The notes under the pieces: generated by a model
What the model saw: only the letters and a program-made list of their open reading frames with translations
What the model was told of the DNA's origin: nothing
The model's database searches: none
Part shown: piece after piece, positions 24,867-32,689 of the stretch
Layout of the letters: every line of letters starts with the position of its first letter
How positions within the stretch are numbered: the stretch's first letter is position 1
From: Bacteroides sp.
GTDB lineage: Bacteria; Bacteroidota; Bacteroidia; Bacteroidales; Muribaculaceae
DNA length: 32,839 nucleotides
Reading direction: 5' to 3'
Assembly: GCA_014802425.1 (NCBI GenBank)
Contig: JAAVCH010000012.1
Span: 22,250 to 55,088 of the forward strand
Program-made: the position numbers and the translations under genes

Positions 24867-25978
24867 GAGGTGTGCCTCTTACGGGTGACGGCGATATAGA
24901 ATGCGGAATAGATCCCCACGAGGATGGTCATGACGGTCTGGGCGCTCCACGCCACTATGGAGAAGGCCGCCGCGTCGGCATGCCCCACTCCGTAGAGCAT
25001 GAGGGCATACATCACGGCTATGTTCCAGGGGCCCAGTCCGCCATTGCTCGGGATGCCCATGCTGAACGACCCGAACACAAAGGCCACAAGGCCGGGAAGG
25101 AGTCCGAATGCGTAGCCGGGATGGGCCACCAGCTCCCTCGTGAACGGAAAAGCAAAGAAACAGAGGTAGATCTTCAGGAAATAGCATACCCAGATGGCTA
25201 TCGTAAGCAACACATAGGTCCATCGGCCGGGCATGGTGAAGATCACCTTGAATCCCTGCCACATCCGCAATATGCCCGCATTGATGCCCTTGAACCACCG
25301 GGAGTCCCTGTATCTGATGTCGGCGCCCACGAGAAGCACAAGCGCCGCCGCCAGTCCGGTCCAGAGCTCCCAATGGCCGAGGATGCCCTCGATCTCGCGG
25401 CCGGCTGAGAAACGGCCGAAGAAACGGGTGAGGGCCGGATCGGCCACTATAAGCGCCAGCACAAGCAACAGCATTATCATCACGAAGTCAGATCCACGGT
25501 CGGCGATATCGGTGCCGATCACCGTGGAGAGCTTCGTGTTTTCCCTTTTGGTGACGTACACGCACCTCCACGCCTCGCCCAGATACGGGATGACGAGATT
25601 GATGGCATAGGCCGAGAATATGGAGACGCTTTCGGCGGCCACGCTCATGCGCGGCACTCCTGCGGCCCTCAGCTGATAGCCCCAGCGTATGCCCCTGATG
25701 GAATACGAGAGCACCGTCACCGCCATCACCGGTATGAGCCATCCCCACCGGCATTCATGGGTCATTATCTCCCATATCCGGTGGAAATCAAGCCTGTGGC
25801 CCATCCACACGATCAGTCCTGCCGAAACCGCGACAGGCAATACGATCTTCAGCGTGTCCTCAAGCATCTCTTTTACTCCGCGCTTTGGGCCGGCGGAGGG
25901 TGTCGTCCGGGCGCCGGGGTCAGCGGCGCCGGGGTGACTTTTAGTCACGGAGTCCTTTTTTTTCATCGTAGTGTCCAT
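24863..25978 (-). CDS. Flippase-like integral membrane protein (LPG synthase TM / UPF0104 family)
   Basis: A 371-residue protein with about eight membrane helices, of the family that resembles the membrane part of lysylphosphatidylglycerol synthase. The cytoplasmic N-terminus (1-36) is hydrophilic. RGIRWGYQLRAAG, then NLVIPYLGEAWRCVYVTKRE, followed by DRGSDFVMIMLLL, are the characteristic blocks; the helices end with GLLPGLVAFVFGSFSMGIPS and GGLGPWNIAVMYALML. Members are proposed to move lipids or polyprenyl-linked precursors; the substrate here cannot be read from sequence. It lacks the soluble aminoacyl-transfer domain of MprF. It converges on nrdD: the two stop codons share the palindrome TTAA (24863-24866). 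ATG at 25978 is used; a second ATG at 25966 is possible. Confidence 0.85.
   Translation of the reverse strand: MDTTMKKKDSVTKSHPGAADPGARTTPSAGPKRGVKEMLEDTLKIVLPVAVSAGLIVWMGHRLDFHRIWEIMTHECRWGWLIPVMAVTVLSYSIRGIRWGYQLRAAGVPRMSVAAESVSIFSAYAINLVIPYLGEAWRCVYVTKRENTKLSTVIGTDIADRGSDFVMIMLLLVLALIVADPALTRFFGRFSAGREIEGILGHWELWTGLAAALVLLVGADIRYRDSRWFKGINAGILRMWQGFKVIFTMPGRWTYVLLTIAIWVCYFLKIYLCFFAFPFTRELVAHPGYAFGLLPGLVAFVFGSFSMGIPSNGGLGPWNIAVMYALMLYGVGHADAAAFSIVAWSAQTVMTILVGIYSAFYIAVTRKRHTS
24865..24880. terminator. Short two-way hairpin at the nrdD/flippase convergence
   Basis: AAGAGG, TGTG, CCTCTT forms a perfect 6-bp stem directly at the overlapping stop codons. It lies mostly within the last codons of the flippase gene. 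No long T run follows on the plus strand. A plausible but modest terminator. Confidence 0.45.
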
Positions 25979-26154
25979 GACATATTAACAACCAAATTCC
26001 ACGAAAAGACTATACTTATCCCCTTTATCCGCCCCGATGCCTCCGCTCTACCCCATCTTCGCGGGGACAGCCACAATATTTTTCGTTTCAGGATTGTTAT
26101 TTACTCTGAGGGACTGACAGGCTTGTCCCGAATCAGAAAAATATAACCTTAAAT

Positions 26155-28428
26155 ATGGCAAACATAACGAAAGAGGCCGCTCTCGACTACCATGAGGAAG
26201 GGCGTCCCGGCAAAATCGAAATCACTCCCACCAAACCATATGCTTCGCAGCGCGACCTGTCGCTGGCCTACTCCCCCGGCGTGGCGTATCCCTGCCTGGA
26301 GATAGAGAAGAATCCCGAAGACGCCTACCGCTACACGAACAAGGGGAACCTCGTGGCCGTAATCTCCAACGGCACCGCCGTGCTCGGCCTGGGCGACATC
26401 GGCGCGCTCGCCGGCAAGCCCGTGATGGAAGGAAAGGCCCTCCTGTTCAAGATATTCTCCGGCCTCGACGCGTTCGACATCGAAGTCAACGAAAACGACC
26501 CCGACAAGTTCGTGGAAATCGTAAAGGCCATCGCCCCCACTTTCGGCGGAATCAACCTTGAGGACATCAAGGCCCCGCAGTGCTTCGAAATCGAGGACCG
26601 GCTCAAGAAAGAGTGCAACATCCCCGTGATGCACGACGACCAGCACGGCACCGCCATCATATCCGGTGCCGGCCTGCTCAACGCGCTTGAGATCCAGAAG
26701 AAAAAGATCGGCGAAATCAAGCTTGTGGTCAACGGTGCCGGCGCGGCGGCCGTGAGCTGCACCCGACTCTACAAGGCCCTCGGCGTAAAACCCGAGAACA
26801 TCGTGATGTGCGACTCGAAAGGGGTGATCCGCAACGACCGCGAGAACCTCACCGAACAGAAACGCGAGTTCGCCACCGACCGCGACATACATACCCTTGC
26901 CGAAGCCATGCAGGGTGCCGACGTATTCCTCGGCCTCAGCGTGGCCGGTGTGGTCACTCCCGAGATGATACGCACCATGGCTCCGCGTCCGATCGTATTC
27001 GCACTTGCCAATCCGGATCCCGAAATCGGCTACTACGAAGCCAAGGAGGCGGCTCCCGACGTAATCGTGGCCACGGGACGCAGCGACTATCCCAACCAGA
27101 TCAACAACGTGATAGGCTTCCCCTACATCTTCCGCGGAGCGCTTGACTGCGGAGCGTCGGCCATAAATGAAGAGATGAAGATAGCCGCCGTCTACGCCAT
27201 TTCCGAACTGGCCAAGAAGCCTGTGCCGAGCGTGGTGGACGAGGCCTACGGTCTCGACGACCTCAAGTTCGGTCCCGACTATATCCTGCCGAAGGCGCTC
27301 GACCCGCGCCTGCTCGTGACGGTGGCCCCGGCCGTGGCCAAGGCCGCCATGATGAGCGGCATCGCATCCCGCCCCATCGAGGACTGGGAGGCCTATGACC
27401 AGAAACTCCGCTCCCTCATGGGCGACGACGGAAAGTTCATGCGCACCATCACCGACCATGTGCGTAAGGAAAACCGCACAGTGGTGTTCGGCGAGGGACA
27501 GCGCGAGAACATGCTCCGCGCCGCCGCACGCCTGCACACCGACGGAGTGCTCACTCCCGTACTGCTCGGCAACGCGGAGATGATCAATAAGAAAGCCTCC
27601 GAAATCGGCCTCGACATCTCCGGCATCCAGATCGTCAATCCCCGCCACGACCGCGAGCACGACCGCCGCAAGAAATATGCCCGCATGCTTTTCGACAAGC
27701 GCCAGCGCGAAGGGCTCACATTCACCGAAGCCTACGACAAGATGTACGACCGGTCGTACTTCGGAATGATGATGGTGGAGAGCGGCGAGGCCGACTCGTT
27801 CATCGCCGGCAGCTTCTCGGCCGCCAACAAGATGGCTGACCGCGCCAGGGAGATCGTGGGCCTGCGCGAAGGCTATGACCACTTCGCCACCATGCACATC
27901 ATGAACACACGCGGAGGCACCTATTTCCTCGCCGACACGGCGGTCAATCCCGTCAGCGACACTTCGGCGCTCGTCGACATCGCCCGTCTTGCCGACCAGG
28001 CCGTGAAATACTTCAACCAGGAGCCGGTGATGGCCATGCTCTCCTACTCCAACTTCGGCTCCAACAGGGAAGGGGCCGAGCCGATGCGTGTGGCCGAGGC
28101 CGTCAGAATCCTCCACCGCGACTATCCCGAAATCCAGGTGGACGGAGAGATGCAGGCCGACTACGCCCTCAACACCAAGCTGCGCGACGAGACATACCCC
28201 TTCAACACCATCAAGGGAAAGAAAGTCAATACCCTCATCTTCCCCAACCTCAGCTCGGCCAACATCGGCTACAAGCTGCTGCTTACGATGGGCGTGGGCA
28301 AGGTGATCGGCCCCCTGCAGGTAGGACTCAAGAAGCCCATTTACTTCCTGGGTGTGAACGCCACGGTCGACGAGGCGGTGGATATCGCCACCCTCTCCGC
28401 ACTCGACTCCATGATTACCCGACGCTGA
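26155..28428 (+). CDS. maeB: NADP-dependent malic enzyme with phosphotransacetylase-like domain
   Basis: A 757-residue MaeB-type enzyme that decarboxylates malate to pyruvate, giving NADPH. The malic domain (about 1-190) has [11 protein letters not shown] with the catalytic Tyr, the Lys region [13 protein letters not shown], and the metal/substrate motif [18 protein letters not shown]. The NAD(P) domain follows ([27 protein letters not shown]). From about residue 435 there is a phosphotransacetylase-like domain ([33 protein letters not shown]), which in this family is usually catalytically inactive and senses acetyl-CoA. Length and fusion are standard. The 176-base spacer upstream, shared with the divergent flippase gene, shows only a weak GGGAC/GTCCC inverted repeat (26110-26129) and no clear -7 element. 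Confidence 0.97.
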   Translation: MANITKEAALDYHEEGRPGKIEITPTKPYASQRDLSLAYSPGVAYPCLEIEKNPEDAYRYTNKGNLVAVISNGTAVLGLGDIGALAGKPVMEGKALLFKIFSGLDAFDIEVNENDPDKFVEIVKAIAPTFGGINLEDIKAPQCFEIEDRLKKECNIPVMHDDQHGTAIISGAGLLNALEIQKKKIGEIKLVVNGAGAAAVSCTRLYKALGVKPENIVMCDSKGVIRNDRENLTEQKREFATDRDIHTLAEAMQGADVFLGLSVAGVVTPEMIRTMAPRPIVFALANPDPEIGYYEAKEAAPDVIVATGRSDYPNQINNVIGFPYIFRGALDCGASAINEEMKIAAVYAISELAKKPVPSVVDEAYGLDDLKFGPDYILPKALDPRLLVTVAPAVAKAAMMSGIASRPIEDWEAYDQKLRSLMGDDGKFMRTITDHVRKENRTVVFGEGQRENMLRAAARLHTDGVLTPVLLGNAEMINKKASEIGLDISGIQIVNPRHDREHDRRKKYARMLFDKRQREGLTFTEAYDKMYDRSYFGMMMVESGEADSFIAGSFSAANKMADRAREIVGLREGYDHFATMHIMNTRGGTYFLADTAVNPVSDTSALVDIARLADQAVKYFNQEPVMAMLSYSNFGSNREGAEPMRVAEAVRILHRDYPEIQVDGEMQADYALNTKLRDETYPFNTIKGKKVNTLIFPNLSSANIGYKLLLTMGVGKVIGPLQVGLKKPIYFLGVNATVDEAVDIATLSALDSMITRR

Positions 28429-28511
28429 CGGCCCGGGACGAGGCCAGCGGCCACATGGCCCCCACTACGATACGCCCCGCCATGCCGACACATAAGCGAA
28501 AGATTATAAAA

Positions 28512-29042
28512 ATGAACCGACAGCAAGACTATAAAGGTCATCCCGGCGTCAGTGCCGGGATGACCTTCCGCGTACTTGACATACGCCTCGGCACGACAGT
28601 CGACGGCCCGGGCCTGCGTACCTCCATATACTTCGCCGGATGCGACCATGCCTGCCCCGGATGCCATAACCCCGATTCGTGGGATTTCAACGGTGGCGAC
28701 GAAATGACACTCTCCGACCTTCTCGATGTAATCGAAGAAGAGGACTTCGACGTCACCCTCACCGGAGGCGACCCTCTGATGCACCCCGAGTCAGTGGCGG
28801 CGCTCGCGGCCGAAATCAAACGCCGCACGGGAAAAGGAATCTGGCTCTATACGGGCTACACCATAGAGGAAATCATGGCCGATCCGCGCCTGAAGCGGGC
28901 CATAAGCGACATCGACACCGTGGTGGAGGGTCCCTTTGTGGAGAGCCTGCGCGACCCCGAGCTGCTCTTCCGGGGCTCATCCAACCAACGCATCATCCAT
29001 CTCTCCGAAATGAGGCCTGATTCCCGGCAGGAGCGAGAGTAG
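28512..29042 (+). CDS. nrdG: Anaerobic ribonucleotide reductase activating protein
   Basis: A radical-SAM enzyme that installs the glycyl radical on NrdD. The iron-sulfur motif is C44, C48, C51 (GCDHACPGCHNP). TTVDGPGLRTSIYFAGC, then SWDFNGG, and LTGGDPLMHPE are NrdG signatures. VVEGPFVESL near the C-terminus is also typical. The start is uncertain. ATG at 28512 gives 176 residues; ATG at 28560 (MTFRVLDIRLG) gives 160 residues and matches the usual family start better, but lies inside a perfect 14-bp hairpin. The extra residues HPGVSAG are encoded by that hairpin. The gene lies 83 bases after maeB (131 to the second ATG) and is separated from nrdD by two genes. Identity is firm; only the start is open. 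Confidence 0.95.
   Translation: MNRQQDYKGHPGVSAGMTFRVLDIRLGTTVDGPGLRTSIYFAGCDHACPGCHNPDSWDFNGGDEMTLSDLLDVIEEEDFDVTLTGGDPLMHPESVAALAAEIKRRTGKGIWLYTGYTIEEIMADPRLKRAISDIDTVVEGPFVESLRDPELLFRGSSNQRIIHLSEMRPDSRQERE
28534..28567. repeat. Perfect 14-bp inverted repeat over the nrdG start region
   Basis: AAGGTCATCCCGGC (28534-28547), loop GTCAGT, GCCGGGATGACCTT (28554-28567). The right arm contains the ATG at 28560, the second candidate nrdG start. The sequence type (GTCATCCCGGC with its complement) resembles palindromic repeats scattered in many bacterial genomes; that likeness is from memory. No T run follows, so it is not a standard terminator. Confidence 0.9.
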
Positions 29043-29044
29043 GG

Positions 29045-29099
29045 AAACCGCATTCTGCCGACAAAGAGCGGAAACGGAAAAAACCGCATTTTGCCGACA
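29045..29099. repeat. 19-bp direct repeat overlapping the ftsY -33 element
   Basis: AAACCGCATTCTGCCGACA (29045-29063) recurs as AAACCGCATTTTGCCGACA (29081-29099), one mismatch, 36 bases apart. The mismatch changes TCTG to TTTG, and in the second copy that TTTG is the -33 element of the ftsY promoter. Confidence 0.9.
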
Positions 29100-29120
29100 C
29101 ACAATTTTTTAGTAAATTTG
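29090..29120 (+). promoter_or_regulatory. ftsY promoter
   Basis: TTTG (29090-29093), 19 bases, TAAATTTG (29113-29120), followed by CGGGA. This is an exact Bacteroidetes consensus. Predicted start is near 29124, about 55 bases before the ATG at 29180; it probably also drives rimO and menF. Confidence 0.88.
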
Positions 29121-29179
29121 CGGGATAATTCCGCCTGACACCGGGACGGCAGTTGCAAGTAAATCAATACACACCATAT

Positions 29180-30145
29180 ATGGGATTTTTCAATAAACTC
29201 TTTTCCAAAGAAAAAAAGGAGAAACTCGACCAGGGCCTCGAAAAGACCAAGCAGGGCGTATGGGATAAAATCACCCGCGCCGTGGCAGGAAAATCGAAGG
29301 TCGACGATGAGGTGCTCGACAATCTTGAGGAAGTGTTCGCCACCTCCGACGTAGGCGTGGACACAACCATCGAAATCATCGAGCGGCTTGAAAAGCGTGT
29401 GGCTCGCGACAAGTACGTGTCCACCTCCGACCTCCACAACCTTCTGGCCGAGGAAATCTCCGATATGATCGCCCCCAACTACAAGGACGAAGACGCCGGA
29501 CTGGGCGACTTCGAAGTGCCCGCCGACAGGAAGCCTTACGTCATACTCGTAGTGGGCGTCAACGGTGTAGGCAAGACCACCACCATCGGCAAGCTCGCCT
29601 ACCAGTACGCCAAAGCGGGAAATAAGGTTTTCCTCGGAGCATCCGACACCTTCCGCGCAGCCGCCATCGAACAGCTCGACATCTGGGGCCAGCGCACCGG
29701 AGCCACCGTCATCAAGCAGAAAATGGGGGCCGATCCGGCTGCCGTGGCCTTCGATACGGTGAGCGCCGCCAAAGCCCAGGGCGCCGATGTGGTGATCATC
29801 GACACAGCCGGGCGCCTCCACAACAAGACCGGCCTCATGCGCGAGCTTGAGAAAATCAGCAAGGTGATGCAGCGCGTGGTGCCCGACGCTCCGCAGGAGG
29901 TGCTGCTCGTGCTCGACGGCTCGACGGGACAGAACGCCTACGAGCAGGCCGCGCAGTTCTCCGCAGTGACCAATGTCAACACCCTCGCCGTGACCAAACT
30001 CGACGGCACAGCCAAGGGCGGAGTCATCATCGGCATCTCCAACAAGCACAAGATACCCATCAAGTATATCGGACTTGGCGAAAAACCCGAGGACCTTCAG
30101 ATCTTCAACGCCAAGGAATTCGTAAAATCACTCTTCGCAAAATAA
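29180..30145 (+). CDS. ftsY: Signal recognition particle receptor FtsY
   Basis: A 321-residue GTPase that docks SRP-ribosome complexes at the membrane. ATG at 29180 (MGFFNKLFSKEKKEKLD) gives the short basic N-terminus usual in Bacteroidetes, without the long acidic A domain of E. coli. The N domain (about 15-95) is followed by the G domain: G1 VVGVNGVGKTTTIGKL, the insertion-box region GASDTFRAAAIEQL, G3 IIDTAGRLH, G4 TKLDGTAKGG and the closing GLGEKPEDLQIFNAKEFV. Its own promoter lies upstream. rimO starts 7 bases after the stop, so the two are co-transcribed. An SRP RNA candidate lies far away at 5355 and its partner Ffh is not in the window. Confidence 0.98.
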   Translation: MGFFNKLFSKEKKEKLDQGLEKTKQGVWDKITRAVAGKSKVDDEVLDNLEEVFATSDVGVDTTIEIIERLEKRVARDKYVSTSDLHNLLAEEISDMIAPNYKDEDAGLGDFEVPADRKPYVILVVGVNGVGKTTTIGKLAYQYAKAGNKVFLGASDTFRAAAIEQLDIWGQRTGATVIKQKMGADPAAVAFDTVSAAKAQGADVVIIDTAGRLHNKTGLMRELEKISKVMQRVVPDAPQEVLLVLDGSTGQNAYEQAAQFSAVTNVNTLAVTKLDGTAKGGVIIGISNKHKIPIKYIGLGEKPEDLQIFNAKEFVKSLFAK

Positions 30146-30152
30146 GTGACGC

Positions 30153-31499
30153 ATGACCGGAACCGAAGATATGACCGGGCAGGAAGAGGCTCTCTCCCCC
30201 GAAAGCGGACGCATCGACGTCATCTCGATGGGATGCTCGAAGAATCTGGTGGATTCCGAGCGCATGCTGCGCCGGCTGGAGGCCAAAGGGTATCACGCCG
30301 TCCATGACCCGGAAGACCCGCGCGGGGCCTGGGTGGTGGTCAACACCTGCGGATTCATAGGCGACGCCAAGGAGGAGTCCATCAACCTTATCCTGGAGCT
30401 CATAGAGGCCAAGCAGGAAGGGCGCATAGGCAACATCGCCGTGATGGGATGTCTGGCCGAGCGCTACCTGAAGGAGCTGGAGGAGGAGATTCCCGAAGTC
30501 GACCGTTGGTACGGCAAGTTCAACTGGAACGCCTTCATCGACGACCTCCCCGACCTTACGGCCGAGCCGGAGACACCCACCGTGTGGGACCGCACCCTCA
30601 CCACTCCCGGATGGAACGCCTACATGAAGGTCTCCGAAGGGTGCGACCGCTTCTGCTCCTTCTGCGCCATTCCCCTCATCACCGGGCGCCACACCTCGCG
30701 CCCCGTCGAGGAGATCCTTGCAGAGACCCGCGACCTCGTGGCCCGGGGAGTAAAGGAATTCAACGTCATCGCCCAGGATCTTTCCTCCTACGGCAAGGAC
30801 CTTTACGGCGAACCGCGCCTGGCCCGGCTCATCGACGCCATGGCCGAGATTCCCGGAGTGGAATGGATACGCCTGCATTACGCCTATCCGTCCGATTTTC
30901 CCTACGACATACTGGAGGTGATGCGCCGCCGCCCCAACGTGTGCAATTACCTTGACGTGGCCCTGCAGCATGTGTCGGACAACGTGCTGACCAACATGCG
31001 CCGCCATATCTCGAAAGAGGAGACGCTGCGGTTCATCGGCCGCCTGCGCGGCGAGGTACCCGGCATACGCATCCGCACCACCCTCATGGTGGGCTTTCCC
31101 GGCGAGGGGGAGAAGGAATTCGCGGAGCTGCTTGAGTTCGTAAGGGAAGCGAGGTTCGACCGCATGGGAGCCTTCGCCTACTGCGAGGAGGAAGGCACAT
31201 GGGCCGCGCGGCATCTCGACGACTCCATACCCGACGACGTGAAGCAGCGTCGCCTGTCGCTCCTGATGGAGGTGCAGGAGAACATCGCCCTTGAGCTCAA
31301 CGAACAGCTTGTCGGATTCCGTGTGCGGGTGCTCGTGGAGCGCCGCGAAGGGGCCGACTGCGTGGGACGCACCGAATGGGACTCCCCCGAAGTGGACCCC
31401 GAGGTAATCATCCGCGATTGCGACGCCGCTCCCGGCACATTCATCAACGTAGAAATCGACCAAGCCCTTCCATTCGAACTTATCGGCCATGCTGTCTAA
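30153..31499 (+). CDS. rimO: Ribosomal protein S12 methylthiotransferase RimO
   Basis: A 448-residue radical-SAM enzyme that adds a methylthio group to a conserved Asp of ribosomal protein S12. The N-terminal MTTase domain has three cluster Cys: C28 (ISMGCSKNLVDSE), C66 (NTCGFI) and C100 (VMGCLAERY). The radical-SAM Cys are C164, C168, C171 in SEGCDRFCSFCAIP. A C-terminal TRAM domain begins near residue 375 (LVGFRVRVLVERREG). MGCSKNLVDSE distinguishes RimO from MiaB. The first 15 residues before ESGRIDVISMG are variable. It follows ftsY by 7 bases, and its end overlaps the menF start by 11 bases, so all three probably share a transcript. No residue appears missing. Confidence 0.97.
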   Translation: MTGTEDMTGQEEALSPESGRIDVISMGCSKNLVDSERMLRRLEAKGYHAVHDPEDPRGAWVVVNTCGFIGDAKEESINLILELIEAKQEGRIGNIAVMGCLAERYLKELEEEIPEVDRWYGKFNWNAFIDDLPDLTAEPETPTVWDRTLTTPGWNAYMKVSEGCDRFCSFCAIPLITGRHTSRPVEEILAETRDLVARGVKEFNVIAQDLSSYGKDLYGEPRLARLIDAMAEIPGVEWIRLHYAYPSDFPYDILEVMRRRPNVCNYLDVALQHVSDNVLTNMRRHISKEETLRFIGRLRGEVPGIRIRTTLMVGFPGEGEKEFAELLEFVREARFDRMGAFAYCEEEGTWAARHLDDSIPDDVKQRRLSLLMEVQENIALELNEQLVGFRVRVLVERREGADCVGRTEWDSPEVDPEVIIRDCDAAPGTFINVEIDQALPFELIGHAV

Positions 31500-32532
31500 A
31501 GAGGATTGCACCAGCTTTTTCGCCATACGGCTGCCTGACGCCACGGAAATAATCCGTGGCGCTTCACTTCACGTGGCCGACGGACTCTCGGAAGGCTTCT
31601 TCTTCTCTCCGTTCGGACTGGACGCCCCGGTCTCCACCATTCCCGCCGGCTACGGCTTCACCGACCGGGAGGCGGCAGAGTGGAGCCTGCGGAACAGCAC
31701 CGCGTTCGCACACTCCGAAAGGGACCTTATCCCGGCCTCCACGCCAAGGGAGCGTCATCTGCAATATGTAGGTGAAATCGTCAATGAAATCGGCCGGTGG
31801 GAAAAGGCTTCGGGCGAATACGGCAAGATCATCGCGGCAAAGACAGTCAGCGAAGAGTGCCGCCGGCAACCCATGGAACTGTTCAGGACACTTGCCGGAA
31901 GATTTCCCGACGCCTGCGTCTTCCTTTTTTCCACCCCCGCCACCGGCACATGGATCGGCGCCTCGCCGGAACTGCTGCTTCATGCCGGGCGCGAGAGGCT
32001 GGCCACCATGTCGCTTGCCGGCACGCGCCTGCGCGGCTCCGCCGGTGAATGGGACGCCAAAAACATACGGGAGCAGGAAATCGTGACCCGCTTCATCCTC
32101 TCATGCATGGATGAGTCCGGACTCGAAGCCACCGCCGCACCCCGCGTCACTCTCGGCGCAGGCCGCGTGGAGCACCTGTGTACCCGTATCTCCGCCCCCA
32201 TGCCCCACGACGCCCCCCTAATGCCTACGGCCGAAACCGTAATCAGGCGCCTCTCCCCCACTCCCGCCCTGAGCGGATATCCGCGCAAGGAGGCGATGGA
32301 GTTCATAACCCGCCATGAGGCCACCCCCAGATACTGCTACGGAGGCACCATAGGATTCGCCGCCCCGGATGAGGTAAACGCCTACGTCAACCTCCGCTCC
32401 GGCCTCATGCTCCCGCAGATGTCCCGGCTCCTCCTCTACGCGGGCGGAGGAATAGGGTCGGCCTCCGTGGGCGCCGACGAGTGGACCGAGACCGAAAACA
32501 AACTCTCCACCATGCGCTCCGCCCTCCGATAA
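31489..32532 (+). CDS. menF: Isochorismate synthase / chorismate-binding enzyme
   Basis: A 347-residue cytosolic enzyme of the MenF/EntC/TrpE fold that converts chorismate to isochorismate, the entry to menaquinone synthesis. Family blocks: KIIAAKTVSEE, IGASPELLLHAG, MSLAGTRLRGSAGEWD, REQEIVTRFIL, CYGGTIGFAAPDEVNAYV, and LLYAGGGIGSASVGADEWTE with ENKLSTM, the Mg/chorismate site. The usual LHPTPA motif reads LSPTPALSGYPRKEA, so the His is Ser here. The N-terminal part is shorter than in E. coli MenF. The ATG lies inside the rimO end, in another frame. No other men genes are in the window, so a role in menaquinone rather than another isochorismate product is inferred from the likely Bacteroidales host. 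Confidence 0.88.
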   Translation: MLSKEDCTSFFAIRLPDATEIIRGASLHVADGLSEGFFFSPFGLDAPVSTIPAGYGFTDREAAEWSLRNSTAFAHSERDLIPASTPRERHLQYVGEIVNEIGRWEKASGEYGKIIAAKTVSEECRRQPMELFRTLAGRFPDACVFLFSTPATGTWIGASPELLLHAGRERLATMSLAGTRLRGSAGEWDAKNIREQEIVTRFILSCMDESGLEATAAPRVTLGAGRVEHLCTRISAPMPHDAPLMPTAETVIRRLSPTPALSGYPRKEAMEFITRHEATPRYCYGGTIGFAAPDEVNAYVNLRSGLMLPQMSRLLLYAGGGIGSASVGADEWTETENKLSTMRSALR

Positions 32533-32564
32533 TCCGCACCCCGCCCTCCGATAATCCGCACCCG
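32521..32564. repeat. 22-bp tandem duplication across the menF stop
   Basis: Copy 1 (32521-32542) and copy 2 (32543-32564) abut and match at 21 of 22 positions; both contain CCCTCCGATAATCCGCACCC. Copy 1 includes the menF TAA (32530-32532), so copy 2 is a non-coding echo of the gene end. Confidence 0.95.
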
Positions 32565-32565
32565 C

Positions 32566-32579
32566 CGGGGGCGCCCCCG
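32566..32579. other. GC-rich perfect palindrome after menF
   Basis: CGGGGGCGCCCCCG is a 14-base perfect palindrome right after the tandem duplication. It may help terminate the ftsY-rimO-menF transcript, though no T run follows closely. Confidence 0.5.
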
Positions 32580-32653
32580 TAACGCTGACACCGCCAAAAA
32601 CCTCCGCCACTGCAAAGAAAACATCCACGCATATCATTTAATCAGAATTTTTT

Positions 32654-32683
32654 ATTGTTTTTCAATAAAAATTCGTACCTTTG
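32654..32683 (+). promoter_or_regulatory. Promoter of the last gene, predicted leaderless
   Basis: ATTG (32654-32657), 18 bases, TACCTTTG (32676-32683), followed by CGGACG and then the ATG at 32690. The -7 element is an exact match and ends only 6 bases before the start codon, so the transcript should have almost no leader. Confidence 0.75.
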
Positions 32684-32689
32684 CGGACG

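Noticed and set aside
26149..28116. A 655-codon open frame on the minus strand
   Set aside because: It lies antisense to maeB, whose motifs are unmistakable. The protein is His/Val/Gly-rich with no motif, as expected for the mirror frame of a high-GC gene.
28534..28567. Hairpin as the maeB terminator
   Set aside because: It lies over 100 bases after the maeB stop, overlaps the nrdG start region, and has no T run, so a start-site or repeat interpretation fits better.
30105..31544. A 479-codon open frame on the minus strand
   Set aside because: It is antisense to rimO and crosses into ftsY and menF; composition is that of a shadow frame.
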